Source: Augochlora pura
Lineage: Eukaryota > Arthropoda > Insecta > Hymenoptera > Halictidae
Direction of reading: 5' to 3'
DNA length: 64,000 nucleotides
Assembly: GCF_028453695.1 (NCBI RefSeq)
Contig: NC_135777.1
Coordinates: 12,699,714-12,763,713, forward strand
In this document: positions 1-10,980 of the stretch, one piece after another
Numbering within the stretch: the stretch's first letter is position 1
Layout of the letters: every line of letters starts with the position of its first letter
Notes under the pieces: model-generated
The model's input: the letters and a program-made list of their open reading frames with translations, nothing else
Database searches by the model: none
Told to the model about the DNA's origin: nothing
Made by a program: the position numbers and the translations under genes

Positions 1-1331
1 CTTGTGATTAAACTTGTCGATCGTTTACAGGTGTTAAATATTTGTGTTTTGCTGGGCGACCGCAGTTGTCTAGACGTTAACGATGAAGAATATTGCACAA
101 ACGACAAACATAAATGTTCAAATTAGTATAACTGTGAAAAAATTCGGGTCGTCGACTATTCCACTAGTTAACGTCCGTTGGGCTTGGGAAATCTAATCTC
201 CTCGTCAACATTGAGAGATTTCGTCGGAAACTGCGGTAGCAATTTCACAGAAACCGGAACAAGTAAAATGGCAGATCTCTGGCAGCCTCTCATAAATGAC
301 CGCACGGGTCAAATAACTATGCCGGAGCCATGGAAATCCGCGGAGCCGGTTGTCTGCCAGGAGCAGCCTCGTCTCCGAAAACCAGTGCCTTCCACGGACG
401 AAGACGTATCGTCGGATCTACTGCCATAATTTCCGCGAATCCTCTGTCCCTCTGTCATCACATGAAAGCGCGACACGCTCGAGCTTCCGCGGGCGCGAGC
501 CCGACGTTTGTATATTTTGCTCGTTTTTTTCGGGGGGTTCCGTTTCGAAACGCGAAATCGTGGGAACGGACCGGTCGCGGTCGGTCGGACAGTCGGTTCG
601 GAACACAAGAGCGCTCTCGATGTCGAGAAGCGTGCTCTCGATTCATCGACTTCGTGATCCGGACGAGAGAGCGAATCAACGATGAAAGCGTTCCGGGCCC
701 GAGTCCGCGGCTGTGCCGGCCTCGCGGATAAATTCGTATCGATTCGTCTAGCTGGCGCATCGAGACCGTGATTGACGAGGTTCTCTCGTCAAGGATTATG
801 CGGTTCGTTGGTCGGAACGAACGGCTTTGGGGCATGAGTGCGTAGACAAATACATAGCCGGCCGACGAGTCCGTCCGACCCCACCCCCCTCCCCACCCTT
901 AACCCGAATTGACACTTCCCAAACCTCGAAACCTCGGAAACTGCGAGTGCCGCTGGTACGTCTGCAAAATTGTTCTGTCCCGCAGCGGACACCTTGTCGA
1001 GTTACCAATGATCGCTGATCTTTCATTAAGGGTTGGAGCGGCGCGCGGTCGCGCTCCTTATACCGCCAGTACAGCGGTGGCAGTGGGGTGGGAAAATCTA
1101 GGAGGCGTTTGTTATGTCGTCGCAACACAGCGCGAGAATATTCCAAAAATATAAGCTCTTGTCGCGGAAGGAGAATTTCGCGAGACTCGTATTGTTTCGA
1201 GCTCCTTTGATTTTTATAAATGAATTCTGGGAGCATGAATCGCGCGACTAGATCTGAGGTAGATCTAGTAATCTATAATAGATTTTAGGGGTGCGTTCGG
1301 ATTATAAGAATTTGAGAGAAAATGATGTACA
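1..1331. other. Leading block, mostly CpG-rich, no recognised gene
   Basis: The first 180 bases are AT-leaning. From about 430 to 1150 the DNA is rich in CG dinucleotides, with a C-rich run near 872-900. Long frames are open in several phases on both strands, as expected in GC-rich DNA with few stop codons, and none shows a recognisable domain. The only frame listed separately is the short one at 268-429. Confidence 0.5.
268..429 (+). CDS. Candidate small ORF, 53 aa, unrecognised
   Basis: I do not recognise this protein. The ATG at 268 sits in a good animal start context (AAAATGG), and 53 codons run to TAA. The peptide begins MADLWQPLINDRTG and ends in an acidic tail, DEDVSSDLL-P. It has no signal peptide, membrane segment or known motif. 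The same phase stays open upstream of the ATG from about 178, so it could instead be the end of a longer exon. It lies at the edge of a CpG-rich block, where chance frames are common. Either a small gene, a terminal exon or chance would fit. Confidence 0.18.
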   Translation: MADLWQPLINDRTGQITMPEPWKSAEPVVCQEQPRLRKPVPSTDEDVSSDLLP

Positions 1332-1333
1332 TA

Positions 1334-1930
1334 TACAGAGCGTCCCACAAACTTTGTCTATTTAAACATCATGGTTGTTTCAAGAAGCGAAAGATTATAA
1401 AATGTTACTTACAAAAGTGATAGGGTTTAAGAAAGCACATAATATGATGTAAATGGTATTACTGTAGGTGGATGCGTAGCGAAGATATACAGGTCGACTT
1501 TGTTATTTTAAATGGCATTTTCCATTTTTTATGCTGATTTTCGATCGATTGGCGTATTTTGAGAATAAAAGTACTCAGGTGCATTCGTTCGAAACGTCAC
1601 CGTTTCGTGAAATATTCCCACGATAAGACGCACAAGGGACCGACGTGAACAGCTTCATGAAAAAAGTCAAATATTTCAGAGACGGTAAGTTTTAGAACAG
1701 CTGCAACTTAATACTATTATACTTAAAGTTCGCCAGGTTATGAGTATCGAGCATAACAAAACAAGATATGCAAATTAAAATAGCAACGTTGACCGCTCTA
1801 TCTCTATCCCTTCACTTGCAAAAATATCATTTATTTTATATATACGTTCGTAAACCCTATAATCTTTGTAAGGAAAATTTTCCGGTGTTGTATAAGATAT
1901 AATGAAATAATTTTCGTTGAACACGCTGTA
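1334..1930. mobile_element. TA-flanked non-autonomous DNA transposon with long inverted ends, 597 bp
   Basis: The left end reads TACAGAGCG and the right end CACGCTGTA, with a TA on each outer side (1332-1333 and 1931-1932), consistent with a TA target duplication. The inverted similarity runs about 100 bp inward: the left arm has TTACTTACAAA then ATAGGGTTTA, and the complement of the right arm has TTCCTTACAAA then ATAGGGTTTA. The interior has no long frame. TA duplication and TACAG-type ends fit a Tc1/mariner-superfamily miniature element. The superfamily assignment is an inference. Confidence 0.6.
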
Positions 1931-1932
1931 TA

Positions 1933-4586
1933 TGAGTGATGAGGGTTAAGAATTATAAAAACTAGTATGGTAAGAGCAGAGTTTTGAAGATGACACGAGG
2001 TCAGGTCAGTAAAAACATTAACACGTTAAAACAGTAACACACTAGGTTAAGAAACAGGAAGTTTAAATACTGCATGTTCTACTTTCACGAATGATGCAAA
2101 TTTTCTCTGATCAATTAAAAGGAAACGAGTTTAAAACCGTCTCGAAACATCAGAATGTTCAGAATTACACGCGGAGGGTTTAAAAGCGACAAAAATCCGT
2201 AGAAGTCGTGCACTGAATTTTCTCACTAATGAAGTCACCGTCTAATTACTCTTCCTACGGAATTACACCGTAATCTCGTAACGTAATCGTTGCGTCGCTA
2301 AAGATCGATCGGTCGAGGTGTTAGAACACTCTCGCAGTCTCCGGCGAGGAGAAACAACGTCGGCCGTGTCGCGAGGATAATCTTACGTCTGGACGAGGCG
2401 CGAAACGTCGGGGCACGGCATTCCTCGAGACTCGTCACCGACTTCGCGGCTATAATTTGCATCGGTAAGTCTCGTCTGGGGCCGAGACGATTAACCAGCC
2501 TCGTCGGAAGCGAAAACCGCGTGGCTCGGTACGAGGATCGGGCGTGTTCCTCTCGCGTTCGGTTCCGCGGCGGCGACGACGGCGACACCTCTACGAAGCA
2601 CGGTTGACGAACCGGGAACCCGTAATTCACCGGGAATAAATGCGCTCTGGGGGCCGGGGCGGATGGCCCCATCGCGTGCCCCGAAAGAGAGAAAAACGAG
2701 GAGACAGAGGGGGACGAGAACGCTCGGTCGCACCTACGTACGCTCTCGATCTAGCATTGCGCCGCGGTGCATTGTATGTATATCGGCCGGTGTAAAACGC
2801 GCGGGCCAACAAGAACCCGGAGCAAAGGGGGCGAGGAAGATCGGCGGGCCTGCGTCGGGCCTGCGGGACACGATCGCGAGGTACCTAAAAGAACATTCCT
2901 GCCGACGGAGGGCACCGGGAACAAGGGTTCTTTCGGGAACGAGAGCTTGTACCGCGCAGGAAACAAATTTCTTTTTTCGGCGGACCGTCGAAGTCGCTGC
3001 TGAACTTCTTTGACGAGCTGCGCCGAGAGAAGACGGTTTCGGGACGGGCGAATTTAAAATCGGCGGAGACACGCGATAGCTCTTTCATCACTTTTACCAT
3101 GGAAGGAACAAGCTTATTACAATCGGTATATTTTGTTAGCACTCGAGAGAATATGGTTTCGATGATAGCACAATAGGTAGAGATGAAGTTTGCTTTATGA
3201 AGTTCACTACCAGTGTTACATATGTGCGACGACAACGATTCTATGTTTCACTTGGAGTACAATAAATTAATGTTGTGAATATAATTATTTAAAATTGTTT
3301 TACATAAAGATCCGCAATCTATTCATTATACTCAGTTGTATAAGTTTCGATCTAAATTGACTATCAGAATATGAGGAAATAGATTTTGTTAGATATTGTT
3401 TTTGAAGTGTTACATTCAGGATACGGGCTCATCATTCAGAACCAATTTGATAGACTTTATTCAAAAATATATAACAAAAGAGTCACTATTAAATGTTCCT
3501 CCACTTGCCTCTTTCTCGTATTTATGTCACGTTAACTATATCGTACTAATTTCAATAAAGCGGCATTAGTTCACACGGGTGTTGTCGGAATAGGCGTTAT
3601 AAAATATTGTTCCTCATATTTTCCTGCAGATTCTAGTAGATAGTGTAAATCGGGGAAGGTCCACCGGGAAGGAAAAACAAATTCAAAAGAGAAAATCGGG
3701 AGGGTTCGTGTCTCCAAGCAAACAGACTCCTTCCCAAGAAAGAACTTGGCAAGAAGGTAAGGAGTAGCGAATCCGAAGCCAGCCACTCCGGAAGGACAAA
3801 TTTGAAATTTGGAATGCGGGGGTGGAAAAGAGAGGGCAAGCCGGAGAAGGGTAAAGCGTACGGAAACCGGATAACGATTTGTTCGAAAAGCAATATAGCG
3901 GGCTATCACCGGGCTCCGAGGAGTATGAGGCGAAGGAAAGCGAGAAGGACGAGGCTCAGGGGGGGAGGCCACGGGTGTGGGTGTGTGTGCGCGCGGGGGA
4001 GCCCTTTTCCTGAAATTTGCATGAGGTATTAAAGCCCGGTGGCTGCGTTCACCAGCGGAGTTCCTGTTTACCGACACCGAATGCCGAGGATCAAAGGACT
4101 TCTGGCAGACTCGCGCCTCTCTCCCTCCTCTAACCCGTCTCTGTCCCTCCTTCTTTCTCCCTTTGGGAAACACGGACAGACAGACGGATGAAGAGAGAGA
4201 GAAACAAAGCGGAGGGAATCGGTGCTCGTTGGGCCGATCCGTGAAACCAACCCTGCCAACTTCGGGATAGTCGGTGGTTGCGCGCGGGCCTTTGTCGCTA
4301 AATCGTCGATCGCGCGACAACTGATTTCCTCGGAGTGGTCCCGGGGATTACGCTTGTAGAGCCGAATCGCTGACATATCGAGCCAGACTTCTCCGCTCCT
4401 TTGGGACCGCCGTGTTCTACCCGTGATTCCAAGAGCCGAGGCAGTGGTTCCTCTAAGCTCGAACGTGATCCTGATTGCTGTAGATGCTACAGGAGATGAG
4501 GTGTTTCGACATGATTTTTAATTAATTCTCTCCGCATGAGTTTGATCTTTGTACCCGTAGAAATCTAGGTCTGTACTCTGCATTCT
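1933..4586. other. No recognised gene; two CpG-rich blocks separated by AT-rich DNA
   Basis: 1933-2290 is AT-rich. 2290-3080 is CpG-rich. 3080-3570 is AT-rich and holds a GCGGATCTTTATGC-type terminus at 3302-3320. 3590-4470 is CpG-rich with mixed purine and pyrimidine stretches. A 249-codon minus-strand frame covers most of the last block, but it has no recognisable domain and other phases are open beside it, so it is not called. The string GGTATATTTTGTTAGCAC at about 3124 recurs at about 12186. Confidence 0.45.
3302..3320 (-). repeat. Solo terminus of the GCGGATCTTTATGC repeat family
   Basis: The plus strand reads ACATAAAGATCCGCAATCT, nearly identical to the right end of the element at 52540-52728. 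No partner end is visible within 200 bp, so this is a solo or truncated terminus. Confidence 0.4.
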
Positions 4587-4781
4587 TTAATGCTAGGTTT
4601 ACGGAAGCAGACGTAACGATAGACATTATGATAGACATTATTTAATTTACGGTTACTTAAATTGTAAAGATACGATTATGAGTTATTTAATCAAATACCA
4701 TGCTTGCAGCAAATATTGCAGTAACCCTAGTTAAAAATCAGAATAATTGTCTCGTTGTTATATCCGGAAATCTAGTGTTAA
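4587..4781. mobile_element. TTAA-flanked miniature element, TTAACACTAGGTTTACGG family, 195 bp
   Basis: The element starts with TTAA, then TGCTAGGTTTACGGA, and ends TCCGGAAATCTAGTG then TTAA, so the ends are inverted copies. The 4-bp TTAA on both sides is what piggyBac-type transposases produce. The interior is AT-rich with no coding potential. Relatives lie at 16643, 18750, 34791 and, diverged, 9706. Confidence 0.7.
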
Positions 4782-5836
4782 AGATCTAGATTTGGAAAAT
4801 GCAGCGAATTTTTACTCGGAGTCTTTCGATGTGGAACTAGAGCTCTTTGCTTTGTCAGGTGTTAGGTTCCAGTGACGTCTTGCACATCCCCTAAAATTTG
4901 TAGTTTAGCAGATTAGGCAGTCTTCGGTTTCCTGCCTCGTATCTCTTGAACGGAGCCTCTGTTCCAGCGAACGGAATCGACGAAGTTGATGCCCGAGTCA
5001 TCGGAATCAACGATCCGGTTGTAACGAGGAAGAGATGCTCGGCATTCTCGACCGATCATCATAATTGCGAGTTAATTACGACGGCCGTGCGCGCGTATCG
5101 TACCCGCGTTTTGCGGACGCGGCGATGATCGGGTTCGCCAATTTCACGGGCAATAAAGTCGTGGGAGGAATCCGGTGATCGCGAAATCGAACCTAACCCA
5201 GACCGATGACACGGTGCTCGGCTCGCCGCTATTCGGCTCCGCGGGAAAGACGAATGGCCGACGGATCCTTGGACGCGAACGACCGCGGACCAACGATATT
5301 CCAGGAATGTTAACGCGAGTAATCGTATTCTTGCTCGGATCGTGCCCCGTAAAAACGCTAGCTGGCAGTGATGTATGCCGTCGGGGGCACGCATCGCATA
5401 AGTAAGGAGGGCCTTGGGCCCATTCATCAGCGTTAGGGGGAGGGGGAATAGGCCCACGGACCGCTTCGTTCGTTTCACCCTCCCCCACCTCCTCCTCCTC
5501 CTCCGCCTCCCCCGACCGCCCTCTCTGTCTTCGCTTCTTTTCGTCATCTCGTCTCCGTGGTTCGCCGCGACGACGTCCAGGGGACACTTTGTCGATCGAG
5601 CTCCCCTCGGTTCTATCAGATAACAGGATTCCTCGTTCGATGATTCACCGATCAACGCTGACGGCCCGCCGATCGAATCGCGTGTTCATCGAGGAGCCGA
5701 CCGAACTTTCGTAGACGTTCGGCTTTTGTGTGAATTTATTGTGGTTCCTTAGACTTCTCCAAGTTTTCGGGCCTTCCATCCGAGCCTTCTGTCGGTGCAG
5801 GAAATTTTCCAGGATGTTCAGCTAACTCGACCTAGT
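4782..5836. other. No recognised gene; CpG-rich block with a pyrimidine tract
   Basis: 4782-4930 is AT-leaning. 4930-5700 is CpG-rich, with a strongly one-sided pyrimidine tract (CCTCC and CTC units) around 5477-5530. Frames of 198 and 147 codons on the minus strand run through this tract, encode runs of R and E, and are treated as artefacts of it. Confidence 0.45.
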
Positions 5837-6172
5837 TTAACACCTTAAACAGTCAGCTGTTTCTATGTTAGAAGTGCACATTTCCGAAGCTGTTTTCTCA
5901 TTCTTCAACGAGGACATTACGTTTTCTCTTGTTTCCCGAAGAGCATTTGTTCTCCACGACGCGTCGCTTTGTTGCTTGTGACACGCCACAGACAATCCTA
6001 TTCTGATTCCAGTAAAGATTTGACCAAATGTCTTAGTATAGTAAATAACCTTGACATCGTTTTTGGGCATCGTGCCAAAATGATCCCAACGAATATGCGA
6101 AACTGAGAGGATGGATGGGTGGTCGATTGTTAAACAAACTTTAAAGTACCAGTTAAGGACAGATTGGAGCAT
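5837..6172 (-). pseudogene. 111-codon frame, unrecognised; weak gustatory-receptor-like C-terminal pattern
   Basis: This frame starts at ATG 6172 on the minus strand and runs 111 codons in DNA that is not GC-rich, which makes its length notable. I cannot assign it firmly. Residues from about 50 read FTGIRIGLSVACHKQQSDA. About 42 residues after that cysteine comes SNIETAD. The spacing of a hydrophobic stretch ending in cysteine, an acidic or basic helix, and an NIE(F)TA-like string resembles the C-terminal third of insect gustatory receptors (7tm_7). The final TYLVxLxQF motif is absent. If related, it is a truncated relic; it may equally be chance. A TTAA element begins just upstream at 6194. 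Confidence 0.2.
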
Positions 6173-6193
6173 ATCAAGTTCTCTACAGAGATT

Positions 6194-6413
6194 TTAAAAT
6201 GAACTTACCGTTTTCTTCACAGTTACAATGATTAGAACTTTCTCGATTCTAATAATTCCTGAGAAGAAATTTTTAGAACAGATATAATACATACTTGAAT
6301 GATTAAATGTCAACGAAGAGAATGCAGAATTTGATTTCGAGTTAAAAGAGTGGGATAACATTCGTACTGTCTCTATCACTGGATAGATTCGTTAAAATGA
6401 GTCAAGGGATTAA
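6194..6413. mobile_element. TTAA-flanked miniature element, TTAACCCC family, degraded copy, 220 bp
   Basis: It is bounded by TTAA at 6194-6197 and 6410-6413. The left half (CCGTTTTCTTCACAGTTACA) closely matches the left half of the 32096 copy. The right end, with ATTCGTTAAAATG then CAAGGGATTAAC, matches the right end of the 40968 copy. A GTAAGT that looks like a splice donor on the minus strand falls inside it and should not be used as exon evidence. Confidence 0.6.
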
Positions 6414-7819
6414 CGAGTACCATTGGCAATTCATTCATGAATTGAACCGTTCGCCAAACGCCTACGTCCGAGGCAAACGCGTCATCCTATCGTTCCCCGG
6501 CAAACGACGTTATCCATTCATTGTCCTTAGAGGGAGATTAGCAGATGGTTGCAAGAAGCGGTTGAATGGCGTCATCGAAAACTGCTCTGGGCCGTCGATC
6601 TTCAGGGAAAGCGGAAAAACGAGACAGGAGGGCCGGAGGACGTATCCAGCGCGGCGGATACAGAGGGCCTCGGGGGTGGCAGTGTCCCCCGTCGTTCTCT
6701 GTCCGCATCGTTGCAAAACGGATGCATTTCGGATGCAGCTGCGAGTTCGTTAGAGCGTCTAACGCGCGTGTGCGAGCCCGAATTGTTTATGCGCGGTGAA
6801 TGTAGCCGCGGCAGCGCCGCGGAGCGCACGTACGCGTATCAGAGAGCGATGAATATGCATACCTTAATTCGCGGGGCTAATTGAATAATTTGTAAAACGC
6901 GGCAACCCGGGCCGGGCCGGGCCGGGCCGGGCCGAGCCGAGCCGAGTCGGGCCGGGCCGAGCCGCTAGGACCTTTTTGCATTCCCCGCAGCCTCCCCATT
7001 CCCGATTCGCGCTCCTCGCTCCTCACCGCCCCGCGCCGCGCGCGTTCTCCGGCTGTCCGACCGCGGAATGATATCCTTACGGTCCCGAACATCACCTGGT
7101 ATGGATAGCTCGCCTAAAATGCGGTTTGGCGCCCGTCGGTGCTCCGGGAACGCGACACCCAGAGGCCTCGGGGCCCCGTCGGCCCCCAATCCCGGGCGCA
7201 ACGCGTGCCCTCTTCGACCGATGACCAATTCTATTTGTCAGGAAAGTCGTTCTACCGTTTCTTCTTCCATCGATGTTCGATGAATTCGTTCCCCGCCCAG
7301 CTTTTTACCCGGGCACCGAGACGTTAACGTTGCTGCCCGTAGATATACGCTTCACATTTTAATGCCGGCTAACGATCGGGGACTCGCCTGCCCCCACATA
7401 CTCGCAACGTGTGCCGGCGACGAAGTTTTACCGATTCGAGCATCAGTTTTTCAAGCTTGCGCTATGGTGCTGGGAAGAATTCAATGTTGCCGATGTCTGC
7501 TAGTGCGAAGATAGTTGTTTCATTCGTTGATGCTAGTTTACATCCAGTCCCCGTTTGTCAGTTTTTGTAGATGACAGTTGGTTTATCAAGTCGCCATGAA
7601 AACAATCGAAAAATCTCGCTGTTAGAAGATATGAGGATAAATGAAATTGTGGCTCGATGAAATTACAAGGTACGATGTCTTGGATCATTTTGGGTCTTTG
7701 CGAACTTTTTTAAATGCTAAAACAATTAGAAAAACGGTTCGACACTGTAGTTACCGAATCTTGACAATTGTCCGAAACTTTGAAACATTTAAGACGATGT
7801 CCACGTCAATTTTTCCTAA
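6414..7819. other. No recognised gene; CpG-rich block then AT-rich DNA
   Basis: 6440-7440 is CpG-rich and contains the GCCGG array. At 6845-6895 there is a small AT-rich patch with ATATGCAT, TTAATT and CTAATTG, the kind of strings homeodomain and POU proteins bind; no function can be shown. 7440-7819 is AT-leaning and featureless apart from a 60-codon frame without recognisable content. Confidence 0.4.
6909..6963. repeat. GC-rich pentanucleotide array (GCCGG/GCCGA)
   Basis: About eleven tandem copies of a five-base unit, first GCCGG then a block of GCCGA with one change, then GCCGG again. The ordered switch of variant units suggests local duplication. Confidence 0.9.
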
Positions 7820-8071
7820 TTAACCCCTTGCACTATAATAACGAGTCAGACTCGTGATACAGATTTCATACAAGATCTAGTAAATATGAATTTTATTCAT
7901 TTCTTCTACATCGAAATAAGAATAAATTCTTCTGTTATCAAAGCTTAGAAACAAAAATACATAGACAACAAAGGAAACAAAAATTGTCTGGTAATTTTTC
8001 TAAAAATATTAAGAATAATTTATAAGTGCCGATCAACGCAGCTTGAAAGGAATCGTAGTGCAAGGGGTTAA
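7820..8071. mobile_element. TTAA-flanked miniature element, TTAACCCC family, near-intact copy, 252 bp
   Basis: The left end reads TTAACCCCTTGCACTATAAT and the right end TAGTGCAAGGGGTTAA, an inverted match of about 13 bp with TTAA on both outer edges. Next to the left end is a second dyad, GAGTCAGACTC, also seen in the copies at 41 and 43.9 kb. The element lies in the opposite orientation to the copy at 43904. There is no coding content. Confidence 0.8.
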
Positions 8072-8987
8072 GATCGTTCGTTCGGAAATTCCGTGTCTTA
8101 AGAATCATGTACCATCCAAGAATTAATTATTTACTACTTAAATATCTGATCCACATTTGAAACTCCAGAATAAAATTGTACAATAACTATTAATCACGCA
8201 GACCATCGCAGTCTTTTCGAAACAAATGCCGGCATACTCTCGGGACAAGCTGACGCGTTACGCGATCGCGAATCCTTCGAGAACAAGCGGCCGGGATCCG
8301 CTCCGCCGCGACGGCGGGAGACGGGATCGGCCCGAACCCGTCCCGCCGCGGCGTGTAAAATGGTAAAAAATGGTAAAAAGGGGAAATTAATTGGCCGAGG
8401 CTGAGCGCGCGCGGATTAAACCGGGGCCAGGAGAAAACGAAGCGGTCGGATTATTATTTCTTCCGGTAGATAAAGCGGGGACACGGAACGGGGAAATAAA
8501 ATGTCGCGCGGCCCGGACAGTAGGCTGTGCCCGTGGTTTTGTAGCCGGTGGTCAGAGTTACGGGTCGGGCACGGAGAGTCGCGTTTAAAACAACGCCGAG
8601 AAATGCACATTTTAATCGTATCGCTAATAGCTGGACGTTTATAAGCCTCGCTGTGTCTCATGAATACGCATGTTCTTGCCGGTGACAACGCCGGAGAATT
8701 AATGCCCGGCAGGATGTGCGCGGCACGACACGAGATTTTCGTTTCGGTCGCGATTCTTCTTTCGGAACCCGCCGCAGAGACCGCCCAGCATTTTCCCGAA
8801 TCCGTTTCCTACCCGTTGACCGCAGGGCAAACGTTATTAATTGTCGGCTGCGAAGCTGTTTTCCGTGGCTAATTGAACGAGGTCGCGGGTCACGGGGATC
8901 GGCCGCGAGGTTCGCCCGGCGTTTTCGCCTTTTGTCGAAAACCCCACTGGATTTAGGGCATTTATAGTCCGTGGATGTTCTAGACCC
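8072..8987. other. No recognised gene; CpG-rich block
   Basis: 8072-8215 is AT-rich. 8220-8950 is CpG-rich, including a duplicated AAAATGGTAAAAAATGGTAA around 8355-8378. Overlapping frames of up to 161 codons on both strands show no domain and continue into the adjoining minisatellite, so none is called. Confidence 0.45.
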
Positions 8988-9470
8988 TGCAAATTGTTTT
9001 GGAAAAATCGGACCACGGTGTAGCCCTGTTGCGAATCTATTATCGCAAATTATTTCGAAGAGAAGGGACCAACGTATTGTTGAAAGTAATAGAAATTTAT
9101 TTTGGGACGATCTGACTAGAGTGAAGTCTTGTTGCGAATTCATATCTGCAAATGGAAAATTGTTTTGGAAAAATCAGATCAAAGTGAACACTTGTTGCGA
9201 ATTCATAATTGCAAATTATTTCGAACAGATCCGATCAGAGTGAAGTTTTGTTGCAAATTCACAATTGCGAAGAGCTTAATCCAGACTCAAACGAAGTCTT
9301 GTTACGAATTCATACCTCGAAATTGCAAATTGTTTTGCAAAGATCAGATCAATGTGATGTCTTGTTGAAAATTCATACGTGAAAATTATATTGGAAAAAT
9401 TAAAGTAAAGTAGAGTCCCATTACGAATTCATAAGTGCAAATTGTTTTGAGAAAATCAGATCAAGTAGAA
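8988..9470 (+). repeat. Degenerate minisatellite, units of about 51-63 bp, about seven copies
   Basis: Each unit holds a GTTGCGAATTCATA-like core followed by TGCAAATTGTTTTG and a GATCAGA-type segment. Cores start near 9028, 9131, 9194, 9250, 9301, 9364 and 9420. Spacing is 51-63 bp after a first gap of about 103. Two plus-strand frames of 90 and 79 codons run through the array and encode repeated CCEFI-like peptides; they are by-products of the repeat. Confidence 0.8.
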
Positions 9471-9705
9471 AAGTCGACTAGAAGATTGCAATATACATCA
9501 GTTACAATCATTTGTAATGTTTGCATTGGTTTGCAAGATCATAGACGTTAGATTCGTGTATGAGGAATCATCTGATCGATTACAAGGTATGTATATTTCA
9601 CAGATATTGATAGAAACTATTTGTGCTTCGTATTTCAAGGTTCAAATTGACCTAAACTTGGACAAATTTAGACACTTAGACCATTGACACGATTTCACAT
9701 TTTTA

Positions 9706-9928
9706 TTAACACTGAACCAACTAAGTCGGTCGAAATGACCGATTCCACACTTTTTCTTTAAAAACTTTTTAGATTACAAAGACTTTTACATAGGAAATTA
9801 TCAAATGGATATCACGATTAGAACATAAATTATAATACAAATGGTAAAAAGTCTAAATAAATCCAGGTTTGCATTCTTCTAAAGCAAAACGCGTAGCCAC
9901 TGTTCGAGCTCGGTAAGTTTAGTGTTAA
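9706..9928. mobile_element. TTAA-flanked miniature element, diverged TTAACACT family, 223 bp
   Basis: The left end reads TTAACACTGAACCAACTAAG and the right end CGGTAAGTTTAGTGTTAA. Just inside the left end, GTCGGTCGAAATGACCGATT corresponds to the GTCAAAATGACGG segment of the 16643 copy, placing it in the same broad family. It is followed 15 bp later by the TTAA that opens the piggyBac-like fragment. Confidence 0.7.
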
Positions 9929-9943
9929 AAATGATTCTAGCAC

Positions 9944-10345
9944 TTAACGCACGGGCTTTCTGACTTCCTACGACGGTCCACGTAAATTTACTTTTTTTCT
10001 TGGATTTTTAGTACGTTGCGCTAGTTTTTTAATTTTACGCACATTGCGTTACTCTTTCTTGGTGCCATTAGTGATAGCCCTATCTGCTTGTTGTTCCTAC
10101 GGTGTAGTTTTAATTTTAGGATATATTTCTAAATAATTTTATAACGGCAACAATGGCAAGCAGCAAAGAGTTTTTAGAAAACTTATCCGGAAGTGATGTT
10201 GAGTTTGAGAACCTTGATGAAGAAAGTGACGTTTCAAGTGATTACAGTGAATCTTTATCTCTCAGAAAAAAAATTGCACGTAGGTTATCTTCTTCAGAGA
10301 GTGAATTTGAAGATGATGAATTTAATAAAGTTTTATTATAGATAC
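9944..10345 (+). mobile_element. piggyBac-like transposon, 5' fragment
   Basis: A TTAA at 9944-9947 is followed by CGCACGGGCTTTC, a plausible terminal repeat, then a 200-bp leader and the acidic reading frame at 10153-10341. I see no matching inverted end (GCCCGTGCGTTAA) downstream to 11 kb, so the 3' part appears lost. The identification combines the TTAA end with the composition of the encoded peptide and has not been confirmed by a similarity search. Confidence 0.45.
10153..10341 (+). pseudogene. Acidic N-terminal fragment of a piggyBac-type transposase
   Basis: The ATG is in good context (AACAATGG). Sixty-two codons begin MASSKEFLENLSGSDVEF and continue with alternating acidic and serine clusters (DEESDVSSD, then SSSESEFEDDEF) before a TAG. 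PiggyBac-type transposases typically open with such an acidic, serine-rich tail ahead of the DDD catalytic domain. Nothing resembling that domain follows in any frame to about 10500, so this is a truncated, presumably inactive remnant. Another acidic protein of unrelated type would also fit. The upstream TTAA end and nearby TTAA miniature elements favour the transposase reading. Confidence 0.45.
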
Positions 10346-10949
10346 AACGCTTTAAATCCATACATTCATGTTGATTTAATTCCCCTGAAAAATACCCGGA
10401 ACCTAGGAAAGACAGAACAGATTCGAACCGTCCGCTAAATGCTGGGCTTCCTCTGATCAACTTTTCGTGTCAGCAGAAAAAAAATAAGCGATCTAACAAA
10501 AAAATGTCAGTGGAACAGCTAGGAGTAAGAAAATCCGTTACGCTAAATCATGGGCCGTCTCCGGAGTTGCACTGGAGCGTTCCTTTTTCCCGAAACCGTT
10601 TCCCCGCAGGCATCCGAGCAAACAGTTATCTTGCGAAACGGTGTTTCTTTTTTGCGCTAATTGGCGTCGGGAGCGTTTCCCGTCGAATTCGCGTCCCATC
10701 GAGGGTGTTCCGGTTGTTCGTAGCCGGGCATAGAATCATCGGTCCGTGGCTAAATCGGTGCGTCGGAGGCACGGGAACGCGTTTCGTATGTATATTGTAT
10801 TCATATTTATGTGAATAATCGCGGTAATGGCGGGTCGAGTAATTGAGACTCGTGTAAGCGTTTACGAAGTTAGCGCCGGCTCATCGACCCTCCTCTCTCA
10901 TTTTCATACCTTTCCCGTTCTCGGGAGCGTTCTCGTCGTGAGAGATCGG

Positions 10950-10980
10950 CGGCCCGATCGTCGGCCCGATCGTCGGCCCG
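10950..10980. repeat. Short GC-rich tandem repeat (GGCCCGATCGTC)
   Basis: Two and a half tandem copies of a 12-bp unit whose GCGATC-like core is partly self-complementary. Confidence 0.75.

Noticed and set aside
3571..4320. 249-codon minus-strand frame
   Set aside because: No recognisable domain, S/P/R-rich composition and another open phase beside it; CpG-rich DNA has few stop codons, so long chance frames are expected.
6194..6379. Minus frame with a GTAAGT donor-like site
   Set aside because: The interval is a TTAACCCC-family element; the donor-like site is part of the repeat.
8971..9368. Two frames of 90 and 79 codons
   Set aside because: They are translations of the minisatellite units.
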